Below are positions 1 to 5,325 of a DNA stretch of 7,996 nt, piece by piece. How positions within the stretch are numbered: the stretch's first letter is position 1; every line of letters starts with the position of its first letter. The DNA is taken from assembly GCA_937897585.1 (NCBI GenBank), contig CALCNY010000167.1:1-7996 (forward strand), written 5' to 3'. The stretch is from an uncultured Chitinophagaceae bacterium (GTDB lineage Bacteria > Bacteroidota > Bacteroidia > Chitinophagales > Chitinophagaceae). The notes under the pieces are model-generated. The model searched no databases and was not told where the DNA came from. It saw only the letters and a list, made by a program, of their open reading frames with translations. Both the position numbers and the translations under genes were made by a program.

Positions 1-449
1 TTATAACTTTTAATTGGGCTATCACAGTTATTTGTTCCTGGGTCAAAACCACCACTTTTTTTAAAGTTAATAGAAAATGTAAAATCTTTAAGTAGCACTA
101 TTTTATTGTCAAATTGATTAACAACTTTTAAATCAAATATTTCACTTTTAGAGTTGTCATCGCTTGTCAAGTTCTTATCATTTAAAGGTGCAAAATTAAA
201 AGAACAGGTATCTCCGTTATATTCAAAATAATTCTTTTGTTTTGTATACAGTAAGGAGTCTCTTAGTGTTGTAAAATTTGTTGATTTTGTATAAAAATAA
301 ATTCTAACAGTATCAATTTCGGTAGAATCATATCCAATATAATTAATTTTTCCACCCGATTTAGGACATTCTATAATAGTTTTTTTACAAGAATATATTG
401 TTGTAATTATTATTGTTGCGACAAACAAGAATATGATATTCCTTTTCAT
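1..449 (-). CDS. Partial putative lipoprotein of unknown function, C-terminus beyond left edge
   Basis: An open frame starts with ATG (complement of 447-449) and reads 149 codons to the left edge without a stop, so the C-terminus is missing. The protein begins MKRNIIFLFVATIIITTIYS followed by Cys21. This is a short basic start, a hydrophobic stretch and a lipobox-like I-Y-S-C, which predicts signal peptidase II cleavage and lipid attachment at Cys21. The residues after it (CKKTIIECPK) are basic and lack the acidic run that sends many Bacteroidota lipoproteins to the cell surface, so a periplasm-facing location is more likely. The mature part is rich in Asn, Lys, Asp, Phe and Tyr, with further Cys near the start (C28) and near the left edge, and looks like a small beta-rich envelope domain. 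I do not recognise a family. The gene is markedly more AT-rich than mqnC next door: two 60-base lines I counted gave 20 and 11 G+C. This suggests an accessory or acquired gene. The reading frame and lipobox are clear; the function is unknown. Confidence 0.72.
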   Translation of the reverse strand, partial: MKRNIIFLFVATIIITTIYSCKKTIIECPKSGGKINYIGYDSTEIDTVRIYFYTKSTNFTTLRDSLLYTKQKNYFEYNGDTCSFNFAPLNDKNLTSDDNSKSEIFDLKVVNQFDNKIVLLKDFTFSINFKKSGGFDPGTNNCDSPIKSY

Positions 450-454
450 ATTTT

Positions 455-735
455 TTATCTTATTAGTTTTTTTGAAATTTCTGACAACTCTCTTATACCC
501 GCTAATAACATCACATACTCCCCAAAACCTTACTCCTCCCAATCGTATACACGATACCTTTTTCGTCTCTGATTTCGCGGCATTTATTTTCAATTTATCA
601 ATTGGACTCGTCACTTTACTCAATGCCAGACTACTCGAAGGCTTATATATCTGCGTATTCTATGTACAAACATAGATGCAACACAGGTAAATTAATGCTT
701 TTTTGAAAGTTCTGCAAAAACTGGAGTAATCAAAA
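455..735. repeat. Probable dispersed intergenic repeat, non-coding
   Basis: The 299 bases between the lipoprotein start and the mqnC stop hold no convincing gene. An 80-codon plus-strand frame (433-675) crosses it but starts inside the lipoprotein gene and has no family features. The stretch contains a small inverted repeat, ATCGT-atac-ACGAT (542-555), and another, CTATG-tacaaa-CATAG (660-675). The text from CTGACAACTCTCTTATACCC (481-500) through the end near CTGCAAAAACTGGAGTAA resembles an intergenic element I recall occurring many times in Chitinophagaceae-type genomes. That resemblance is memory, not a search. Only one copy is present here, so the boundaries are approximate. No terminator for mqnC or promoter for the lipoprotein gene stands out inside it. 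Confidence 0.4.
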
Positions 736-748
736 TATTCAACCATTA

Positions 749-1870
749 TCAATAATCAATCACCTGCTCCATCATTTCCGGCATTTCTCTCCAACCATAT
801 TGCTGGTTACGCAATTGAGGTTCAAAGCCTGCTTCAAGTATTGCTTCCTGGATGGTTTTGCTCGTAAAACGGTGAGGTGCACCTGCAGCACTGACTACAT
901 TTTCTTCAATCATGATGCTGCCAAAATCATTGGCGCCGGCATTCAAGCATAATTGTGCAATTTGTTTACCAACCGTGAGCCAGCTGGCTTGGATGTTTTT
1001 TACATTCGGCAACATGATTCTGCTCATCGCAATCATGCGGATATATTCTTCTGGAGTCGTTAAATTATGTACACCACGGATTTTGGTGAGTAAGGTATCT
1101 ACATCTTGGAAGGTCCATGGAATAAAAGCCAGAAATCCATTTGCCTCTTCTGGTTTACGACTTTGTACTTCTCTGATTTTTACAAGATGCTCAAATCTTT
1201 CGTTGAGGGTTTCAACATGACCAAACATCATGGTGGCAGATGTAGTGATGTTTAATTTATGGCACTCATGCATGATGTCAAGCCATTCCTGAGCGCCGCA
1301 TTTGCCTTTGCTGATTAAGCGTCTAACCCTGTCGGTAAGTATTTCAGCACCGGCACCGGGGAGACTGTCCATTCCGGCTTCTTTCAAAGCCATCAAAACT
1401 TCTCTGTGCGTACTTTTTTCAAGTTTGGTGATATGAGCAATTTCCGGCGGTCCGAGTGTATGTAATTTAATATTGGGGTATAAAGATTTTAATTGTTTGA
1501 ACAAATCAACATAAAAACTTAACCCCAATTCTGGATGGTGACCTCCTTGCAATAACAATTGATCGCCGCCATATTTAATGGTTTCTTCTATTTTATTTTT
1601 GTAGGTTTCAATATCTGTGATATAAGCATCTGCATGTCCGGGAATACGATAGAAATTACAGAATTTACAATTGGCAATACAAACATTGGTGGTGTTTACG
1701 TTTCTATCTATTTGCCAGGTAACTTTGCCATGAGGGACTTGTTTTTTCCTAAGTTCGTTAGCCACAAACATCAGTTCTGTCAAATTTGCGTTTTCAAAAA
1801 GAAAAACGCCTTCTTCTACACTAAGAAATTCGAAATTTAGGGCCTTGGCGAGTAAATCGTTATTGTTCAT
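749..1870 (-). CDS. mqnC: Cyclic dehypoxanthine futalosine synthase (radical SAM), menaquinone biosynthesis
   Basis: MqnC is a cytoplasmic radical S-adenosylmethionine enzyme that cyclises dehypoxanthine futalosine to the spiro compound cyclic dehypoxanthine futalosine, a step of the futalosine route to menaquinone. The 373-residue protein has the usual length for the family. Its [4Fe-4S]-binding motif is C64-x3-C68-x2-C71 within NVCIANCKFCNFYR. Further family landmarks are LLLQGGHHPELGL (about 106-117), the HTLGPPEI segment (about 137-144), PGAGAEILTDRVRRLIS (171-187) and the C-terminal GANDFGS-IMIEENVVSAAGA block (312-331). The last block and the QGG-HPEL segment separate it from the related aminofutalosine synthase MqnE. 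The ATG at 1868-1870 fits the family N-terminus, and a TAnnTTTG element lies just upstream. No other mqn gene is in the window, so the pathway is scattered, as is common. It is divergent from the M16 operon across a repeat-filled gap. No terminator is visible after its stop. Confidence 0.95.
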   Translation of the reverse strand: MNNNDLLAKALNFEFLSVEEGVFLFENANLTELMFVANELRKKQVPHGKVTWQIDRNVNTTNVCIANCKFCNFYRIPGHADAYITDIETYKNKIEETIKYGGDQLLLQGGHHPELGLSFYVDLFKQLKSLYPNIKLHTLGPPEIAHITKLEKSTHREVLMALKEAGMDSLPGAGAEILTDRVRRLISKGKCGAQEWLDIMHECHKLNITTSATMMFGHVETLNERFEHLVKIREVQSRKPEEANGFLAFIPWTFQDVDTLLTKIRGVHNLTTPEEYIRMIAMSRIMLPNVKNIQASWLTVGKQIAQLCLNAGANDFGSIMIEENVVSAAGAPHRFTSKTIQEAILEAGFEPQLRNQQYGWREMPEMMEQVIDY

Positions 1871-1890
1871 TATGGGATTTTAATAAAAAA

Positions 1891-1898
1891 CAAAATTA
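1891..1898 (-). promoter_or_regulatory. Candidate Bacteroidota -7 promoter element for mqnC
   Basis: Read on the minus strand this is TAATTTTG, an exact match to the Bacteroidota -7 consensus TAnnTTTG, 20 bases upstream of the mqnC ATG. It would give a leader of roughly 13-16 bases. No clear TTTG -33 box is seen about 20 bases further upstream, and the region is AT-rich, so a chance match is possible. Confidence 0.45.
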
Positions 1899-1943
1899 CG
1901 GGCAAAAGGTTGATTGTTTTATTCTTTGTTTAGTAGGTTCTTT

Positions 1944-1989
1944 CTACAGGTTCAAAAGGTTCAATGAGTTCGAGTTGTTCAAAAGGGTT
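1944..1989. repeat. 9-bp tandem repeat array, unit CAAAAGGTT (left arm)
   Basis: Five successive units read ctacaggtt, caaaaggtt, caatgagtt, cgagttgtt and caaaagggtt; the last has one extra base. All end in GTT, and a further tagtaggtt lies just upstream at 1931-1939. The array is the reverse complement of the array at 2431-2484. A 17-base stretch (1955-1971, AAAGGTTCAATGAGTTC) matches 2448-2464 exactly in inverted orientation. The array lies in the mqnC upstream region, outside the candidate promoter. It is not coding in any recognisable frame. Confidence 0.7.
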
Positions 1990-2087
1990 GTTATAAATCA
2001 ACCTCTTTTTAAAATGTTTTCCAATTTTATTTTTTGGTTAATTTTTTTTCTGATTAACTAGCTTTTTCTTTCTGTTATTTTTATTTC

Positions 2088-2115
2088 TTAGCCCACGGTT
2101 TCAACGGTGGGTTAA
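2088..2115. repeat. REP-like hairpin, copy A
   Basis: An imperfect palindrome with the outer stem TTAGCCCAC / GTGGGTTAA (one G-T wobble). Inside it a G-G mismatch is followed by GTT / AAC around a very small loop. The core from GCCCAC to GTGGG is identical to copy B (2149-2169). The compact stem with CCCAC/GTGGG ends resembles the REP elements mobilised by IS200-like REP-associated transposases; no such transposase is in the window. Confidence 0.65.
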
Positions 2116-2148
2116 CGTGATGCAATGCCAAATATTCCAAGATATTCC

Positions 2149-2174
2149 GCCCACGGTTTCAACGGTGGGCTAAA
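2149..2174. repeat. REP-like hairpin, copy B
   Basis: The second copy has the same core as copy A, with GCCCAC / GTGGGC as the outer stem and trailing TAAA. It lies 58 bases (centre to centre) from copy A in the same orientation. A degenerate half-copy, TAGCCCACAATTAATTGG, follows at 2186-2203. Confidence 0.65.
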
Positions 2175-2245
2175 ATAAAATATGGTAGCCCACAATTAAT
2201 TGGTCGTTTGCTCACAAGAAAAGGATTAAATGAACGAGAATTTTT

Positions 2246-2290
2246 GGTGAAAAAATCTCTTTTCATGTAAACCACCGTTTAAATGGTGGG
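2246..2290. repeat. Two-hairpin 45-bp repeat unit, copy C
   Basis: The unit has two inverted repeats in series. The first is TGAAAA (2248-2253) with TTTTCA (2260-2265). The second is CCACCGTTT / AAATGGTGG (2272-2289), which pairs throughout with one G-T wobble. The whole 45-bp unit matches 2370-2414 at 39 of 45 positions without gaps. A further weaker inverted repeat, GGGTTA / TAACCC, follows at 2293-2315. Confidence 0.7.
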
Positions 2291-2369
2291 TAGGGTTACA
2301 AAATGGAATTAACCCATAAAAAAACTTCTATTTACTTCCCAACAATTGATTAAACCATCAAAAAATTAC

Positions 2370-2414
2370 GGTGAAAAAAACCGTTTTCATGTATTCCACC
2401 ATTTAAATGGTGGG
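2370..2414. repeat. Two-hairpin 45-bp repeat unit, copy D
   Basis: The partner of copy C. TGAAAA (2372-2377) and TTTTCA (2384-2389) form the first stem. CCACCATTTAAATGGTGG (2396-2413) is a perfect 18-base palindrome. Where C has a G-T wobble in the second stem, D has an A-T pair, so pairing is kept despite the change. It is followed by GCTAATT, echoing the TTAGC that precedes the stem in copy A. Centre-to-centre distance from C is 124 bases, close to the 121 bases from B to C. Confidence 0.7.
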
Positions 2415-2430
2415 CTAATTCTTTATACGA

Positions 2431-2484
2431 AACCTCATGAACCTTTTGAACTCATTGAACCTTTAAAACCTCTCAAACCTTTTC
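2431..2484. repeat. 9-bp tandem repeat array, unit AACCTTTTG (right arm)
   Basis: Six gapless 9-base units: aacctcatg, aaccttttg, aactcattg, aacctttaa, aacctctca, aaccttttc. Every unit begins with AAC. This is the inverted partner of the array at 1944-1989, and together they bracket the REP-like hairpins. The array ends 12 bases before the candidate promoter element of the first M16 gene. That element (TACCTTTG) itself resembles the repeat unit. Confidence 0.75.
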
Positions 2485-2496
2485 CCAAAACAAACC

Positions 2497-2504
2497 TACC
2501 TTTG
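2497..2504 (+). promoter_or_regulatory. Candidate Bacteroidota -7 promoter element for the M16 operon
   Basis: TACCTTTG matches TAnnTTTG exactly and ends four bases before the ATG at 2509. If it works as a -7 box, transcription would begin at or next to the start codon, giving a leaderless or nearly leaderless mRNA. No clear TTTG box is seen near -33, and no Shine-Dalgarno sequence precedes the ATG. Confidence 0.5.
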
Positions 2505-2508
2505 CCCT

Positions 2509-3747
2509 ATGATTCAGTTTGAAAGATTTACACTAGAAAACGGACTTCGCGTGCTGGTTCATGAAGATAAAAGTACGCCCATGGCAGTGCTAAATGTGTT
2601 GTATGATGTAGGAGCCAAGGATGAAAATCCCGAGAAGACAGGATTTGCACATTTGTTCGAACACCTGATGTTTGGAGGTAGCATCAATATCCCCAGTTAT
2701 GATGAACCGTTACAAGTTGCAGGTGGAGAAAACAATGCGTTTACCACCAACGATTTGACCAATTATTATTGCCAGTTGCCAGCCGAAAACATAGAAACGG
2801 CTTTCTGGCTGGAGAGCGACCGCATGTTAAGTCTGGCGTTCAGTAAAAAAAGTTTAGAGGTACAGCGCAAAGTTGTTTGTGAGGAATTTAAAGAACACTA
2901 TATCAACAAACCATATGGAGATGTTTGGCACAAGATGCGTGAGCTCGCTTACACTTCACATCCGTATAAATGGATGACTATTGGTGCTACATTAAAACAT
3001 GTAGAAGATGCAACGCTCGAAGATGTAAAATCATTTTTCTTCAAACATTATACTCCATGCAATGCCATTTTGGTAGTTGCAGGAAATATAGAAACAGCCC
3101 AGATTAAAGCGCTTGCAGAAAAATGGTTTGGTCCGATTCCGGCAGGAGAAAAATACAACCGTTCGTTACCGATAGAGCCCAAACAAACGGCCCCTCGACA
3201 TCTCGAAGTGAAATCAAATGTACCTTTAGATGCATTATATAAATGCTGGCACATGTCTTCACGTATGGATATCCGTTATTATGCAGCTGATTTGATTTCC
3301 GATATATTAAGTGGAGGAGGATCCTCAAGATTGTATCAAAGCCTGGTAAAAGAAAAAAAATATTTCAGCAACTTGGATTGTTATCATTTTGGAAGCACAG
3401 ATGTTGGATTGATGACCATTGAAGGAAAGTTGGTGAAAGGAATTGATATAAAAATTGCAGAAAAAGCGGTGGTGGATGAATTGAAAAAATTAATAGAAGA
3501 AGGCATTTCAACATCAGAATTAGAAAAAGTAAAAAACAAAGCAGAAGCCGCCATGGCATTTGAAGATATGAGCGTAATGAATCGTGCTTCCAGCATTGCG
3601 ATGTATGAAAATCTCGGAGACGCCAATCTAATCAACACCGAGTTGTCGAAATATCAGGCAGTAACAGCACAAGAAATCAAAGAACAGGCGCGATTGATTT
3701 TTGATGAAAACAATTGCAGCACGATGTATTATTTAAGTGATAATTAA
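2509..3747 (+). CDS. M16 family zinc metallopeptidase, catalytic subunit
   Basis: A 412-residue cytoplasmic-type M16 peptidase (inverzincin) with no signal peptide. The inverted zinc motif is H48-L-F-E51-H52: the two His bind zinc and Glu51 is the general base. The distal zinc ligand is most likely Glu126 in VVCEEF, 74 residues after H52, which fits the family spacing. The N-terminus (FERFTLENGLRVLVHED) aligns with the family start and supports the ATG at 2509. The second half (about 230-412) has the related non-catalytic fold. It has SGGGSSRLYQSLV (268-280) but lacks the following tyrosine motif of the R/Y region that the downstream protein retains. The next gene starts 5 bases after the stop and encodes a subunit with no zinc site. 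By analogy with two-subunit bacterial M16B enzymes, the products probably form a heterodimeric oligopeptidase. The substrate is unknown. The family and the intact active site are clear; the heterodimer is inferred. Confidence 0.93.
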   Translation: MIQFERFTLENGLRVLVHEDKSTPMAVLNVLYDVGAKDENPEKTGFAHLFEHLMFGGSINIPSYDEPLQVAGGENNAFTTNDLTNYYCQLPAENIETAFWLESDRMLSLAFSKKSLEVQRKVVCEEFKEHYINKPYGDVWHKMRELAYTSHPYKWMTIGATLKHVEDATLEDVKSFFFKHYTPCNAILVVAGNIETAQIKALAEKWFGPIPAGEKYNRSLPIEPKQTAPRHLEVKSNVPLDALYKCWHMSSRMDIRYYAADLISDILSGGGSSRLYQSLVKEKKYFSNLDCYHFGSTDVGLMTIEGKLVKGIDIKIAEKAVVDELKKLIEEGISTSELEKVKNKAEAAMAFEDMSVMNRASSIAMYENLGDANLINTELSKYQAVTAQEIKEQARLIFDENNCSTMYYLSDN

Positions 3748-3752
3748 ATTTA

Positions 3753-5030
3753 ATGAACAGAAAAATTGCCCCCAAAATAAAAGATGCCGTTGATTATTCT
3801 TTGGTATTAAAACCATACGAACATTATAAACTAGATAATGGTATTGATGTGTATAGTGTAAATGCCGGCGCACAGGAAGTGTTACAAATTGAAATGGTTT
3901 TTTACGCAGGTAACTCATTCGAAAAACAAAAAGGAATTGCAGCCGCAACCAACTTTTTATTAAAGAATGGCACAAAAACAAAAAGTGCTTTTGAAATCAA
4001 CGAAGCCTTTGAATATTACGGCGGTTATTGCAATAGAGCCTGTTATAATGAAACGGCTACCGTTACGCTTCATTGTTTAACCAAGCAAATTGATAAGCTC
4101 TTGCCTGTGCTGCAAGACATGCTAACTGAATCTGTTTTTTCGGAAGAAGAATTGAGTACTTACAAGCAAAACTCCCTTCAAAGATTAAAAGTCAATTTGC
4201 AAAAAGCAGAGTTTGTTGCAGCAAGATTAATTGATAGTTACATTTATGGTCAACAACATCCTTACGGCGTTTATACAAATCCGTTAGATATAGAATCTGT
4301 TACCGTTGAAGCCTGTCGACAATTTTACAACGACTATTATTTGAATGGCAAGTGTATCATTTTTGTTTCGGGAAAATTTACAGAAGAACTTAAAAAACAA
4401 TTGAATGATGCTTTTGGTAAGTTGAACACAAATTCAACAAATATTGTTGTGCCTTCTTTTATGTCAATGCCTGCAACAGAAAGAAAATTCAGAATAGACA
4501 ACGACCCCAATGCAGTTCAAGGTGCGATACGTATAGCGATGCCTTTCCCTAATCGTCATCATCCGGATTTTAAAAAGGTGTTGGTATTGAATACTCTGTA
4601 TGGTGGATTTTTTGGATCAAGATTAATGAGCAATATCAGAGAAGATAAAGGATATACTTACGGCATTTATAGCTACATACAAAATCACATTCAGGAAAGC
4701 GCCTGGGTAATCAGTACCGAAGCTGGCAAAGATGTTTCTGAAGCTGCGATACAGGAGATTTACAATGAGATGCAAAAACTGAGAGAAGAAAAAATTGATG
4801 ACGAAGAATTGTTGTTGGTTCGTAATTATATGATTGGTGGAATATTGGGAGAGCTAGACGGTCCGTTTCAGATCATGGCCAAATGGAAAAACATTATTTT
4901 AAATGGAATGGACGAAACATATTTTTATGATTCGGTTAATGAGATCAAGTCGGTTAATGCAGATCAGTTGATGGATTTGGCGAATAAATATTTAAGACCA
5001 GAGAATTTCTGGGAGTTGGTGGTGTATTAA
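3753..5030 (+). CDS. M16 family peptidase-like subunit lacking the zinc site
   Basis: A 425-residue M16-fold protein, partner of the upstream catalytic subunit. Where an active member would read G-L-A-H-x-x-E-H, this protein reads G61-IAAATNF, so both His and the catalytic Glu are absent and it should not bind zinc in the usual way. The family fold is otherwise plain: LDNGIDVYSV (28-37), LQIEMVFYAG (44-53), and the C-terminal YGGFFGSRLMSNIRED block leading into GYTYG (283-304). The latter carries Arg290 and Tyr301/Tyr303, the substrate-binding R/Y region of non-catalytic subunits. There is no signal peptide or membrane segment. Its ATG lies 5 bases after the upstream stop, with no promoter in the gap, so the two are almost certainly co-transcribed and translated together. 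It likely supplies half of the closed peptide-digestion chamber. A role independent of its neighbour cannot be excluded. Confidence 0.92.
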   Translation: MNRKIAPKIKDAVDYSLVLKPYEHYKLDNGIDVYSVNAGAQEVLQIEMVFYAGNSFEKQKGIAAATNFLLKNGTKTKSAFEINEAFEYYGGYCNRACYNETATVTLHCLTKQIDKLLPVLQDMLTESVFSEEELSTYKQNSLQRLKVNLQKAEFVAARLIDSYIYGQQHPYGVYTNPLDIESVTVEACRQFYNDYYLNGKCIIFVSGKFTEELKKQLNDAFGKLNTNSTNIVVPSFMSMPATERKFRIDNDPNAVQGAIRIAMPFPNRHHPDFKKVLVLNTLYGGFFGSRLMSNIREDKGYTYGIYSYIQNHIQESAWVISTEAGKDVSEAAIQEIYNEMQKLREEKIDDEELLLVRNYMIGGILGELDGPFQIMAKWKNIILNGMDETYFYDSVNEIKSVNADQLMDLANKYLRPENFWELVVY

Positions 5031-5040
5031 GGGCCCCCTA

Positions 5041-5057
5041 AATCCCCCGAAGGGGGA
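5041..5057. repeat. GC-rich hairpin repeat, left copy
   Basis: AATCCCCCGAAGGGGGA forms a strong CCCCC / GGGGG stem (widened by T-A) with a GAA loop, 10 bases after the peptidase stop. The following ACTTTGATTACG is not a T-run, so it is a poor intrinsic terminator, although it may protect the 3' end of the M16 mRNA. The same 17 bases recur in inverted orientation at 5287-5303. Confidence 0.65.
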
Positions 5058-5082
5058 CTTTGATTACGTTTTGTTGGTTAGC

Positions 5083-5126
5083 CACGAATTCACGAATTAT
5101 TTATTGTTTGGTGTTTGGCATTTGGC
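5083..5126. repeat. Short tandem repeats (8-bp and 7-bp units)
   Basis: Two exact 8-base units CACGAATT (5083-5098) are followed shortly by three 7-base units, GTTTGGT, GTTTGGC and ATTTGGC (5106-5126). A 67-codon plus-strand frame runs over this stretch but appears to be chance. The remainder up to the terminator, 5134-5241, is AT-rich with nothing I can name. Confidence 0.5.
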
Positions 5127-5241
5127 GTTGACTCAACCGATATTAAAATTTTACTTTGGTAATTGCCACTTTCTTATTCCTTATTTTTACTTTCTTATTA
5201 TTTATTTAAATACTCACATAATCATAATGTTTAAAATAAAT

Positions 5242-5268
5242 AAAAAAGCACCCGCAAACTGCGAGTGC
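5242..5268 (-). terminator. Rho-independent terminator of the VWA lipoprotein gene
   Basis: On the minus strand the RNA would read GCACUCGC, loop AGUUU, GCGGGUGC, then six U. The 8-bp stem pairs throughout with one U-G wobble. It lies about 58 bases after the stop of the VWA gene. The A-run on the plus strand (5242-5247) makes it a terminator for minus-strand transcripts. On the plus strand the stem is followed by TTATAACG, so it would be weak in that direction. Confidence 0.85.
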
Positions 5269-5286
5269 TTATAACGCCAAACCACT

Positions 5287-5303
5287 TCCCCCTTCGGGGG
5301 ATT
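5287..5303. repeat. GC-rich hairpin repeat, right copy (inverted)
   Basis: TCCCCCTTCGGGGGATT is the exact reverse complement of 5041-5057. The flanks also match loosely: ATTAAAGGGGTC here against GGCCCCCTAAAT on the left. It lies between the VWA stop and that gene's terminator, so it would be transcribed as part of the VWA mRNA 3' end. Confidence 0.65.
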
Positions 5304-5325
5304 AAAGGGGTCGCCAAACGTTTAA

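Noticed and set aside
433..675. 80-codon plus-strand frame with a hydrophobic N-terminus
   Set aside because: It begins inside the lipoprotein gene on the other strand and runs through the putative repeat. Its composition is driven by AT-rich DNA, and there is no start context or family feature.
912..1220. Plus-strand frames opposite mqnC (912-1220 and 1559-1840)
   Set aside because: They lie entirely within the well-supported mqnC gene on the other strand and show no family features.
1986..2010. Possible terminator GGTTG / CAACC followed by TCTTTTT
   Set aside because: The stem is only 5 bp with an 8-base loop, and no plus-strand gene lies upstream to be terminated.
2088..2414. CRISPR array
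   Set aside because: The repeats are hairpins of two subtypes at unequal spacing (58, 121 and 124 bases) with no uniform repeat or spacer length and no cas gene.
3048..3981. Several minus-strand frames opposite the M16 genes
   Set aside because: All are shadows of the two M16 genes. They overlap each other in different frames and have no recognisable content.
5071..5274. 67-codon plus-strand frame after the M16 operon
   Set aside because: It is built from the short tandem repeats, an AT-rich stretch and the opposite-strand terminator, with no domain.
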